Shown here: positions 45,324 through 54,174 of the stretch, piece by piece
Layout of the letters: every line of letters starts with the position of its first letter
How positions within the stretch are numbered: the stretch's first letter is position 1
Assembly: GCF_031127805.1 (NCBI RefSeq)
Contig: NZ_JARXHW010000001.1
Span: 124,001 to 188,000, forward strand
Source of the DNA: Thalassobacterium maritimum
Lineage (GTDB): Bacteria > Verrucomicrobiota > Verrucomicrobiia > Opitutales > Coraliomargaritaceae
DNA length: 64,000 nucleotides
Direction: 5' to 3'
The notes under the pieces: generated by a model
Told to the model about the DNA's origin: nothing
The model's input: only the letters and a program-made list of their open reading frames with translations
The model's database searches: none
Made by a program: the position numbers and the translations under genes

Positions 45324-47102
45324 ATGTCTGTCTGGTTCAATCCATCTCACGCTATCGATCAAATCCTGCGCCAAGTCGCGTCTGAAACCGAAGGTTTCAA
45401 TGCCGACTTCGAACCGGGCGTGCGCCCTGCCGACCCGAAATTTGGCGACTATCAGGCCAATGGGGTGCTCGGCTTTGCCAAGCGCAACAAAGCCAACCCA
45501 CGCGAACTGGGACAAAAACTGATCGAAGCCGCTCAGGCCTCGGGTCAATTTGATCCGGAACTGGTCGAACTCTCACTGGCGGGCCCTGGCTTTATCAATT
45601 TCAAACTCAGCCCCAAGTTCATCTGGGACTGGCAACTGGCCTTTTCCACCAAGGCCGACTACCAGAGCGGCGCCAAGGAACTAAAAAACGGACGCAAGGT
45701 CATCATCGACTACCCCAGCGCCAACACAGCCAAGCAGGCCCACATCGGCCACCTGCGCCCGATGGTGATTGGCCAAGCCATCAGCCGCCTGCTGGATTTC
45801 TGCGGTGCGGACCTCGTGCGCGACAATCACATCGGCGACTGGGGCACCAACTTCGGCACACTGATCATGAAGATCAAACGTGACGACATCGACCTCAGCA
45901 AACTCGGCGACAACGCCCTAGTCACGCTGGACCAACTCTACAAAGACGGCTCTGCACTGGAAACCGAGCAACCCGAGCTGCGCGACGTCTCTCGCAATGA
46001 ATTGGTGCTCTTACAAAACGGCGACGCCGAGAACACCGCGATCTGGGAGCAGATTGTGGAGATCTCCAAAGTCGCTTTTGACAAGTTGTTCGCGCAAATG
46101 GGCGTCGAAGTGGATATCACTCTCGGAGAATCCTTCTACCGCGACAAAGTAGAGCGCATCTACGATGAATTAACCGAGATCGGCCTCGCAGAGGAAAGCG
46201 ACGGTGCCCTGGTGGTCTGGCACGATGAGGTCAAAAAATTCGCCCGCGACAACGAGCGCCCCTACCCCTTCAACATCCGCAAAAGCGATGGCGCATCCAA
46301 CTACGCCTCCACCGACCTCGCCACCGTGCTCTACCGGGTGGAAGAGTTTAAGGCCGAGGAGATCATCTACCTGACCGACGCTCGCCAGCAAGACCACTTC
46401 CAGCAACTCTTCCTGACCACCGAAAAATGGTTCAAGGCCAAGGGCTATGCGCTGCCGGAAATGAGCCACGTATTCTGGGGCACCATTCTGGGAGCCGACA
46501 AAAAGCCCTTCAAAACCAAGTCCGGCGAGTCCATCAAACTACAAGAGCTCTTAGACGAAGCACGCAGCCGCGCCTACGACGTGGTCAGCGAAAAGAATCC
46601 CGACCTGCCCGAAGATGAGCGCCGCGTGATCGCGGAATCTGTCGGAGTGGGCGCGATGAAATACGCCGACCTCTCCAGCAACCGCACCCAAGACTACGTC
46701 TTTAGTTGGGACCGCCTGCTCAGCTTTGAGGGCAACACCGCGCCCTACCTACTCTACGCAGTGGCACGCATCAACAGCATCTTCCGCAAGGTCGGCGTCG
46801 ATCCAGAAGCCACAATCGAAGGTGCCAGCCAACTGGAAACCGAAGCCGAAATGGGCCTTGCCCGCAAGCTGATGGGCTTTGTCACCGCATTGGAATTAAC
46901 CATCAACGACCTGCGCCCGCACTTCCTCTGCACTTATTTGTATGAGCTGACCAGTGCCTACAGCACCTTCTACAACGCCGACAAGGTCATGGTCGACGAT
47001 GCAGCCGTCAAGGCCCGCCGCCTAATCCTGTGCGCGCGCACCCGCACCGTGCTCAAGACTGGCCTAGAACTGCTCGGCATTCAGCCATTGGAACGGATGT
47101 AA
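45324..47102 (+). CDS. argS: Arginyl-tRNA synthetase
   Basis: 592 residues from the ATG at 45324 (MSVWFNPSHAIDQIL). A class I synthetase with the Add-1 domain at the N-terminus, the HIGH-type motif TAKQAHIGHLRPMVIGQ near residue 140, the YVFSWDRLLSFEGNTAPYLLYAVAR segment and the DALR-type anticodon-binding domain ending in RTRTVLKTGLELLGIQPLERM. ArgS typically lacks a strict KMSKS, and none is seen here. Charges tRNA-Arg. An upstream start at 45288 passes through a hairpin and is rejected. It is convergent with the PP2C gene; a hairpin lies between. Confidence 0.96.
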   Translation: MSVWFNPSHAIDQILRQVASETEGFNADFEPGVRPADPKFGDYQANGVLGFAKRNKANPRELGQKLIEAAQASGQFDPELVELSLAGPGFINFKLSPKFIWDWQLAFSTKADYQSGAKELKNGRKVIIDYPSANTAKQAHIGHLRPMVIGQAISRLLDFCGADLVRDNHIGDWGTNFGTLIMKIKRDDIDLSKLGDNALVTLDQLYKDGSALETEQPELRDVSRNELVLLQNGDAENTAIWEQIVEISKVAFDKLFAQMGVEVDITLGESFYRDKVERIYDELTEIGLAEESDGALVVWHDEVKKFARDNERPYPFNIRKSDGASNYASTDLATVLYRVEEFKAEEIIYLTDARQQDHFQQLFLTTEKWFKAKGYALPEMSHVFWGTILGADKKPFKTKSGESIKLQELLDEARSRAYDVVSEKNPDLPEDERRVIAESVGVGAMKYADLSSNRTQDYVFSWDRLLSFEGNTAPYLLYAVARINSIFRKVGVDPEATIEGASQLETEAEMGLARKLMGFVTALELTINDLRPHFLCTYLYELTSAYSTFYNADKVMVDDAAVKARRLILCARTRTVLKTGLELLGIQPLERM

Positions 47103-47140
47103 GCAGCCATTGCTGCGCTAGGCATGGCAGACGATGCATA

Positions 47141-47172
47141 AATTGCTGGGGGCGAAACACCCCTAAGCAATT
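47141..47172. terminator. Bidirectional hairpin between argS and the PP2C gene
   Basis: AATTGCT (47141-47147) pairs with AGCAATT (47166-47172), with GGGG/CCCC pairing inside. It sits 39 bp after argS and overlaps the PP2C stop codon. No long T-run follows on either strand, so it may terminate weakly in both directions. Confidence 0.4.
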
Positions 47173-48013
47173 AAGACATCTCAAAAACCAGCGCCGTGGT
47201 ATTATCCTTACCATCGGTCTGCACAGCCTCCCTCACCAAGCGTTGCGCGACGTCCGCGGCAGCATTTTTCGGCGGATTGCGAATCAAGCGCTTCATCCCG
47301 CTATCCCAGAGACCTTCGACCAATCCATCCGAACAGATCAAAAAAGCATCGCCCGGCTCATAGCCAACTGCACCAAATTGAGGGCTCAAATTTTGATTTT
47401 TGCCACCGAGCACCTGCTGCAAGGCATTGCGCCCCGGATGACTCCGTGCCTGAATCTCCCTCAACTTGCCCTCACGCTGCAGCCAACCCACGTGAGTATG
47501 ATCATGGCTGACTTGCTTGATTCCGCCCGCAGCAGGCAGGTGATAAATGCGACTATCACCCACATGCGCGAAATACACCCAACCAGGGCGCACCCAGCAG
47601 AGGCTAAGAGTCGCGCCCATGCCACGCAGCTCTTCATAACAAAAGCCCATATGCGTTAATTCATGGTGAATTTGATCAAATAATTCCCCCAATAAATCCT
47701 GGAAACCAACGGAGATCCCCCCCGCCGCCGCACGAAAACTCTGTGGTAACAGATTAGTAATTTTGTCTACAGCGATTTTACTGGCAAACTCACCGGCATT
47801 GGCGCCGCCCATGCCATCACTAACGGCAAATATGTAATCATTCTCCTGTAAGCCCGCATCCCCGTATTTTCCGAGACGACGCACACCCTCACCATTCAGT
47901 GCCAATGCTAAAAAAGCATCTTCGTTGTTCTTACGAAAGCGCCCCACATCGGTCAATCCCGACCAGCAAATCTCACTGGCTTCCTTCTGTTCCCCTTGTT
48001 GCTCTTCGCTCAT
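47171..48013 (-). CDS. PP2C-type serine/threonine phosphatase
   Basis: 280 residues from the ATG at 48013 (MSEEQQGEQKEAS). All PP2C motifs are visible: VGRFRKNNEDAF, SDGMGGANAGEFAS, GMGATLSL, HVGDSRIYHL, LICSDGLVEG and DNTTALVFE, so both metal sites should be intact. The family dephosphorylates Ser/Thr in bacterial signalling. It has a strong AGGAGG 6 bp before the ATG, unlike most genes in the window, and its start lies 1 bp beyond the stop of the tiny kinase-like gene. The two are expected to be made together and may act on the same substrates. Confidence 0.92.
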   Translation of the reverse strand: MSEEQQGEQKEASEICWSGLTDVGRFRKNNEDAFLALALNGEGVRRLGKYGDAGLQENDYIFAVSDGMGGANAGEFASKIAVDKITNLLPQSFRAAAGGISVGFQDLLGELFDQIHHELTHMGFCYEELRGMGATLSLCWVRPGWVYFAHVGDSRIYHLPAAGGIKQVSHDHTHVGWLQREGKLREIQARSHPGRNALQQVLGGKNQNLSPQFGAVGYEPGDAFLICSDGLVEGLWDSGMKRLIRNPPKNAAADVAQRLVREAVQTDGKDNTTALVFEMS

Positions 48014-48014
48014 C

Positions 48015-48464
48015 TTAAGCCTCCTCCTGCCCCAAATTCCACTGGCTACGATCTGCGACCGACTCCATCTTAGGCGATGGCGGATAACCAGGCACCAAGA
48101 TCGAAGCAAACTCGAAATCGATCACGCAAAATCGCCCAAGTTGCGCACTATAAGTAATGTTACGCACTTCTGCATCATCATGCCGGACCCCGTATTGCTC
48201 CAATTCGTGAAAGACATGTGCCTTCTTCTTCTCACTCATTCGATCCACCCGTGCCCCGCAATTAGAAGTCACTAAATAAAGCTTCGCATCCTCCTTCTCG
48301 ACGATCTTAGGCACGAAATTACAGCCCTGCTCTTCAAGAAACTGAAGCACACGCACCTCGTTCTCATAGCGCTCGCGAGCTTGGGGCCCTTTGAAGGTTT
48401 TGTGCACACGTCCATCATATCCGATATGCACCACGGCTCTGGCTGTATTTTTTGCTTCTTCCAT
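48015..48464 (-). CDS. Minimal protein-kinase-like protein
   Basis: 149 residues. Kinase landmarks are in order: a candidate ATP lysine K22 (VHKTFKG), alpha-C Glu E36 (YENEVRVL), hinge-like VTSNCG, catalytic loop H95-D-D97 with N102 (HxDxxxxN) and the metal-binding D116-F-E in place of DFG. Normal Ser/Thr kinases need 250 or more residues; this one lacks the large C-lobe helices and activation segment. It resembles small lipopolysaccharide-kinase or Bud32-like folds. Its partner gene encodes a PP2C phosphatase, so it may be a matched kinase-phosphatase pair. Confidence 0.65.
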   Translation of the reverse strand: MEEAKNTARAVVHIGYDGRVHKTFKGPQARERYENEVRVLQFLEEQGCNFVPKIVEKEDAKLYLVTSNCGARVDRMSEKKKAHVFHELEQYGVRHDDAEVRNITYSAQLGRFCVIDFEFASILVPGYPPSPKMESVADRSQWNLGQEEA

Positions 48465-48505
48465 TATTTTAAATAAATTTCAGGGTTTCTCTTGTGCAAT
48501 GGCAA

Positions 48506-48521
48506 GATTTCAACAGAAATC
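48506..48521. promoter_or_regulatory. 16-bp interrupted palindrome upstream of glnII
   Basis: GATTTC-AACA-GAAATC is a perfect 6-bp dyad with a 4-bp spacer, 50 bp upstream of the sigma-54 promoter core. With the second palindrome at 48529-48544 it has the position and spacing (23 bp start to start) expected of an activator (enhancer) site. Confidence 0.35.
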
Positions 48522-48528
48522 TAGCAAG

Positions 48529-48544
48529 GTTCTATTTCTAGAAC
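48529..48544. promoter_or_regulatory. Second 16-bp interrupted palindrome upstream of glnII
   Basis: GTTCTA-TTTC-TAGAAC is a perfect 6-bp dyad with a 4-bp spacer, the same geometry as the one 23 bp upstream, though the half-sites differ. It ends 27 bp before the sigma-54 -24 element. It is a candidate binding site for the activator of the glutamine synthetase promoter. Confidence 0.35.
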
Positions 48545-48570
48545 GTGAAAAGATTAACAAAAATAAATGT

Positions 48571-48585
48571 TGGCACGCAAGCTGC
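48571..48585 (+). promoter_or_regulatory. Sigma-54 (RpoN)-type -24/-12 promoter of glnII
   Basis: TGGCACGCAAGCTGC matches the sigma-54 consensus TGGCAC-N5-TTGC closely, with the invariant GG and GC exactly 10 bp apart. It lies 91 bp before the glutamine synthetase ATG at 48677, giving a likely transcript start near 48597 and a leader of about 80 nt. Sigma-54 control of glutamine synthetase under nitrogen limitation is well established in proteobacteria. Confidence 0.7.
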
Positions 48586-48676
48586 TAAAATATAATTTCC
48601 TCGGGTGACACAATTTTCAGCCACCCGCTGAAACTCAACAGTCAATCAACAACCTGACAAAACACAGAAAATAGCT

Positions 48677-49702
<1,026 letters not shown>

Positions 49703-49800
49703 GGCGAACCGCCTCAACGTGCGCCGCGCCGCCTAAGGCCAAGGACCTTGGCCAAAGAGTTGCAAAGCGAAAAAAACACGCCCGAGGCAAACACTTCATC

Positions 49801-49831
49801 AACGCCACTCCGCAAGGAGTGGCGTTTTTTT
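49801..49831 (+). terminator. Intrinsic terminator after glnII
   Basis: AACGCCACTCC (49801-49811) pairs perfectly with GGAGTGGCGTT (49816-49826) around the GCAA tetraloop, and seven T residues (49825-49831) follow. A further perfect 8-bp dyad (GGCCAAGG-A-CCTTGGCC) precedes it at 49737-49753. It ends the plus-strand glnII transcript just before the convergent J-domain gene. Confidence 0.9.
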
Positions 49832-49848
49832 ATTTCGAGAACTCAGAG

Positions 49849-51018
49849 TCAAAAGAAGGTCATCTGCTCAGCATCCTTGGCCCGCTCAGCATTCTTGCCA
49901 GATGTCGCAGGCGTCTTCACCTGCGGCGCCTGCCTTTGCCCTCGGCGCAAAGCCGCTTTAGCTGTCCGAATCTCGGAAGCCTTCAATTCGGCTTCCACTT
50001 CATTACGAATCGATTTAGCCGCACGCGCCAAATCAGCCACGGCAGCTTTCAAGTCAATCCGTTCAAATTTCAAGCCACCAGCAATCTCGTATTCCACCTC
50101 AGGCGAAGGCCCCCGCTGCGAGAACCCAAAGGCGATGTCCTTCTTCGCCGCTCGCAAAGCTTCCCGGATCGGTAATAGATGCGCCTTCTGATACGCGGCC
50201 AGATCACGCAAACGTGCCAAGCCGAGCTTCACACTGAGCCCCTCTTCGTCCATGTCGCACACGGCTTCCACTCGCAGCAAGCCCTCCAAATCGCTATTGT
50301 GGTAAGCCTCCTGAATCTCATGCCAGCGTTTCTCACGCACCGACTCCTCTAGCTCCGAATGATCAGGGTGCAAGCGTTTCGCCAGTTGCCGATAGCAGGA
50401 TTTCAAACGCGCATCATTAGCGGCTTTACGGGCACTCGCCGCACGCAATTCCTCCTCACCATACCCACTACCCGCGCGCCCATCGCCAAAGGCACGGTCA
50501 AAGAAATCACGCATGCGATCCGCATCCGTCCAATCTTCATCCTCCTCGTCCTCAAATACATCCCCCCATGCATCGTCGCCCTCATCATTAGCATCATCGC
50601 TCTCCACCGAATCTTCCACCTCCGGCGGCACATAACTATAGAGCATGCCTTTCTTTTTGAGTTGAAAAAGCTCCTGATAGAGCTTCGGCACGTCCTCAAA
50701 GGAGTGATATGCGCAGTGCGACAAGTGGTGCAAGATGAACTGATACGCCGACACCTCATCCCGCAATTCACGCACCTGTGTCAAAGTCGCACCATGTGTA
50801 CTGTTTAACCAACGCTGAAACGCAGCACGATCCTCATCTTCAAAATGCGCCAATAAGCCCTGCTTTTTGTCCAGCTCCTTACGCAAGCGCCGACAGGTCG
50901 ACAGTGCTTTCTTCAAAAAGGGAGCCTGATCGACAACTAATAGCTCGGTGCAAGTCACCGTAAATTCCGAAGATCGTGTCTGCACTCGTGTAGCGCGATT
51001 GTTAGAGCCATATGCCAT
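49849..51018 (-). CDS. J-domain-containing protein with acidic middle region
   Basis: 389 residues. A J-like domain is in the middle: SCYRQLAKRLHPDHSE has the HPD motif near residue 216, followed by EKRWHEIQEAYHNSDL. The first 130 residues are helical and coiled-coil-like (LKKALSTCRRLRKELDKKQ), a strongly acidic stretch follows at about 135-170, and a basic Ala-rich tail closes the protein. Such an internal J domain suggests a dedicated DnaK co-chaperone rather than a general DnaJ; there is no zinc-finger or G/F region. It is convergent with glnII. No close functional partner is in the vicinity. Confidence 0.65.
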   Translation of the reverse strand: MAYGSNNRATRVQTRSSEFTVTCTELLVVDQAPFLKKALSTCRRLRKELDKKQGLLAHFEDEDRAAFQRWLNSTHGATLTQVRELRDEVSAYQFILHHLSHCAYHSFEDVPKLYQELFQLKKKGMLYSYVPPEVEDSVESDDANDEGDDAWGDVFEDEEDEDWTDADRMRDFFDRAFGDGRAGSGYGEEELRAASARKAANDARLKSCYRQLAKRLHPDHSELEESVREKRWHEIQEAYHNSDLEGLLRVEAVCDMDEEGLSVKLGLARLRDLAAYQKAHLLPIREALRAAKKDIAFGFSQRGPSPEVEYEIAGGLKFERIDLKAAVADLARAAKSIRNEVEAELKASEIRTAKAALRRGQRQAPQVKTPATSGKNAERAKDAEQMTFF

Positions 51019-51248
51019 AAAATGAAGCCTGCCTACAGCACATCCTCCTTCAATTGAAAAATAACCTTATTGCACCGAGTTTGCCTCAAAAACTGTCAAC
51101 AGGCCAACTCACAGAAAATAACTCGCGCTACAAACGTATAGATCACTAACTAATAAATTACCGTAAAAAAAACGAACTGCTCGATCCCTATTGCAAGTTA
51201 GACAAAGAGGCATTTAACATAAACGCTCCATCCTTTTCCCCATTAAAG

Positions 51249-52469
51249 ATGAGTATCCACATCCTAACCACAGCGCCCAAGCTCTGTCAGCAACTCACCC
51301 AATTGCTCGAAGGCGGACAGCAAGCATTTCATTTCTACCGCGACTTAGAGGCACTCATCACGGTGCTACCTAAACTAAAGAAGGCCGACAAAGTCTTCTA
51401 TGACCTGCAATTAGAGCCCCAATTGATGGCTTTCGATGCGCTTCGCTTCGGAAGCAAGAAGACGAATCTAGTCGCCTTCGAACTACTCCTTGAAGGCTCA
51501 ACTCACTCCAACTGCCCTAAGACCGCAAAGCACTACTTCGCACTTTCCAATGATATCCGTAAATCAAGCGTGCGCCTCAAACAAGTGCTCCACGAAGTCG
51601 ACAGCTTAAACGCCAAAAAGAAGCGCGCGCGCAAGAAGGCCCACACGCCCAAGAGCCCGCAAGTCAAGTCTAGCGGCAAACAACAAGCAAACACACCAAT
51701 CACCCTCGCACGCTACCTCACCGCAAAGAGCGGCGTGATGCAGGAGCTACTGGTCACCATCGCGGGACTGGCCAAGCGCCCCAAATTCATACTCCTCTGC
51801 GGCGAGGATGGTGCCGACTTTGAGCTCACCGCACACGAACTCAACTTCCGTACCAATGGCGATCAATGCCCCCTCCACATTGCCGACCCCATGCGTGTTG
51901 AAATCAACGAGATCAAACGCAAAATTACCCCCCATACCCCAACAGGCTACTGCTATCTGGGCCTATCCTACGAATTAGGCGCGCTCACGATCGAACGCTT
52001 AAACAACTACCTCCAGCAATTGAGCGAAGCCGAGATACAAGCACCTAGACCATGCTTCATTCTAGGCCACGTAGATGACTCCGAAGGCTATTTAGAAAAA
52101 GAAGTTAAAGCCCTACTGAATAAGTTTAGAGAACTGGGCGAGACTGTCGAAATCCCATGCATGGCAGAACGCAAAGAAGATGTCAGCCTAATCGCCCAAT
52201 CCATCTTCACCACCCTACGCAGTGCCCACCCCTTCCTAGTCACACGCATGCTTAGCCAAAGCGCCATCGAGTATCTAGAAGCACAATGTGCAGAAATGAG
52301 CTACTCCGGCTTAGTCCGCATCATACGCAACTCTATGTCGCTCACAGAACGTGACACGCTAACCGAAAACGAGCTCAAGAGCTTCGGTGACGACAGCCCC
52401 ACCACCTCGCACCTAATCGAAAGCCTTGCCGACGAAAAATATTTCAAGAACCAAACGGGCGCTGCTTAG
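51249..52469 (+). CDS. Degenerate NtrC-like protein with pseudo-receiver (paralog 3)
   Basis: 406 residues. The N-terminal 110 residues resemble a receiver domain but lack the acidic pair; only a phosphoacceptor-like D52 (VFYDLQL) stands at the expected place. A basic linker follows (122-146). The AAA region has a Walker A remnant at 185-195 (GEDGADFELTA), with Phe for the lysine, then CMAERKEDVSLIAQSI (the PLRERxEDIPLLA motif of bEBPs) and MSYSGLVRIIRNSM for the WPGNVREL lid. No GAFTGA loop was found. Same build as the two regulators at 26856-29514, but located 21 kb away and alone. Confidence 0.65.
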   Translation: MSIHILTTAPKLCQQLTQLLEGGQQAFHFYRDLEALITVLPKLKKADKVFYDLQLEPQLMAFDALRFGSKKTNLVAFELLLEGSTHSNCPKTAKHYFALSNDIRKSSVRLKQVLHEVDSLNAKKKRARKKAHTPKSPQVKSSGKQQANTPITLARYLTAKSGVMQELLVTIAGLAKRPKFILLCGEDGADFELTAHELNFRTNGDQCPLHIADPMRVEINEIKRKITPHTPTGYCYLGLSYELGALTIERLNNYLQQLSEAEIQAPRPCFILGHVDDSEGYLEKEVKALLNKFRELGETVEIPCMAERKEDVSLIAQSIFTTLRSAHPFLVTRMLSQSAIEYLEAQCAEMSYSGLVRIIRNSMSLTERDTLTENELKSFGDDSPTTSHLIESLADEKYFKNQTGAA

Positions 52470-52523
52470 CCTACGAGAGTGGCGCATCGCGAGCTCCAAA
52501 AAAACGGAAGATCGCACAACTAC

Positions 52524-53390
52524 ATGAAAACCCTGACATACATCGCCGCCGCTTGCCTCCTAGTCAGTAGCAGCCTCTCTGCCCAAAGCTCTGTTTGGAA
52601 AGTATCCCAAGGCGCGCATAGGCTTTATCTGGGAGGCACTTCTCATATTTTGCGAAGCAGTGACTACCCCTTACCCAATGAATTCGACATCGCCTACCAA
52701 GCCGCCGACAGCTTGGTCTTCGAAGTCTCCCCCGACAATTTAAACGATCCAGCCTTTGCCATGCGACTAATGGCAGAAAGCGTCTATAAAGACGGCCGCA
52801 CGCTAAAGAGCGTGCTTAACGATAAAGCCTACACCGCCCTAGCCGCAGAATGCCGTCAAGCTAACATGCCGATTGAAATGATCCAAAGCATGAAGCCGGG
52901 CATGGCCGTCATGATGCTAACAGTGCAGAAACTCATGCAAGCGGGCGTGTCACAAGCGGGTGTCGACCTACACTACGCCCAGCAAGCCAAAGTGGATCAG
53001 AAGCCGATCGCATCGCTTGAAACGACGGAGTTCCAACTCCAACTCATCACTAGTCTGGGCGAGGGCATCGAAAGCGAAATGGTGCTCTACAGTCTAAAGG
53101 ACTTGGAACGCATCAACGAACTCTTCGAGCAAATGATCGAAGCTTGGCGCATAGGAAATATGGATACAATTGAACAACTCTTTGTCGATGACATGCTACA
53201 GTATCCAGAAATCTATAACACGATGCTCAAGGACCGCAACGCCCGCTGGTTACCACAAATTGAAGCCATGTTAGAAACCGAGCCCACCGAATTAGTTCTA
53301 GTCGGCCTCGCCCACATGGCCGGCAGCGATGGCCTGATTAAACTCTTAACAGCCAAGGGTTATACCGTCACGCAGCTAAATGCGGACTAA
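52524..53390 (+). CDS. TraB/GumN-family secreted protein
   Basis: 288 residues from the ATG at 52524; a GTG at 52479 would add 15 residues before the signal peptide. A signal peptide (MKTLTYIAAACLLVSSSLSA) is followed by the family's metal-site start WKVSQGAHRLYLGGTSHIL (GxxH). QKPIASLETTEFQ and the C-terminal LVLVGLAHMAGSDGLIKLL fit the family's second half, whose members are putative metal-dependent hydrolases or proteases in the periplasm. It lies 54 bp after the degenerate NtrC-like gene on the same strand, and is convergent with rsmE. Confidence 0.88.
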   Translation: MKTLTYIAAACLLVSSSLSAQSSVWKVSQGAHRLYLGGTSHILRSSDYPLPNEFDIAYQAADSLVFEVSPDNLNDPAFAMRLMAESVYKDGRTLKSVLNDKAYTALAAECRQANMPIEMIQSMKPGMAVMMLTVQKLMQAGVSQAGVDLHYAQQAKVDQKPIASLETTEFQLQLITSLGEGIESEMVLYSLKDLERINELFEQMIEAWRIGNMDTIEQLFVDDMLQYPEIYNTMLKDRNARWLPQIEAMLETEPTELVLVGLAHMAGSDGLIKLLTAKGYTVTQLNAD

Positions 53391-53421
53391 ATACTACCTT
53401 TAAGCATTCGAACAGATGCAC

Positions 53422-54168
53422 TTAAAGAATTGTGCAGGTCTGCGTATCGTAAAAATCCAAGCAAGCGGAAATAGCACCCACCGCGACAGTGCAAGCCGTC
53501 TCCAGGCGCAGCACATGTGCCCCTAAATGAGCTAACTTCCAACCGTTCTTACGAAAGGTATCACGCTCATTGGGCGACCAACCGCGCTCGGGACCCAAGG
53601 CGATTACGGCGCTGCGCAAGCCCGGGGATAATTGCTGCGGCAAAGGCCCTGCCGCTTCGTAATTATCCAATGCGATGTGCGCGCCCTCACCTTGTAAAAA
53701 AGAAATCGCGGACTGCAAATCGGTGTGCATGCCAACCTCAGGCACATGCGTGCCGAAAGATTGCTCCGTGCCGAGGCGCAAGCGCTCTTTCCATTCATCG
53801 CTCGTCCATAAACTGCTTTGCGCGTATGAAGGCTCACCACGTTCGGCCTCAAAGAAGTGCAAATCCTGCACCCCCATACTCGCGGCCTCAAAGAGTATAC
53901 GCTTGGCGGTATGCGGGCGCGGCAAACCGAGTAAGAGACGAATCGGCAAGGGCTTCGGCGCGGCTTCCGTGCCAATCACACGCAAACTGATCGCACCATC
54001 GGCCTCCACCAAGGTCACCTCGGCTCGAGCACGCAGACCATTGATAAAGCCTACAAAGACCTTAGTGCCCACACGGGCACGCAGGACTTTAAAGATGTGC
54101 TGCCCGCGAGGATCACCTGCCTCCAGCCGCCTGGTTTCGAAGGGAGTATCAAAGAGGATGAGATTCAT
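53422..54168 (-). CDS. rsmE: 16S rRNA (uracil(1498)-N(3))-methyltransferase
   Basis: A 248-residue SPOUT methyltransferase. An N-terminal PUA-like beta domain (HIFKVLRARVGTKVFVGF) precedes the knot: PIRLLLGLPRPHTAKRILFEAASMGVQDL, then ALGPERGWSPNERDTFRKNGW and LGAHVLRLETACTVAVGAIS. It methylates U1498 at the ribosomal decoding region. It directly follows the DEAD-box helicase gene (6 bp), so a ribosome-assembly pair is likely. Confidence 0.93.
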   Translation of the reverse strand: MNLILFDTPFETRRLEAGDPRGQHIFKVLRARVGTKVFVGFINGLRARAEVTLVEADGAISLRVIGTEAAPKPLPIRLLLGLPRPHTAKRILFEAASMGVQDLHFFEAERGEPSYAQSSLWTSDEWKERLRLGTEQSFGTHVPEVGMHTDLQSAISFLQGEGAHIALDNYEAAGPLPQQLSPGLRSAVIALGPERGWSPNERDTFRKNGWKLAHLGAHVLRLETACTVAVGAISACLDFYDTQTCTIL

Positions 54169-54174
54169 TAATGG

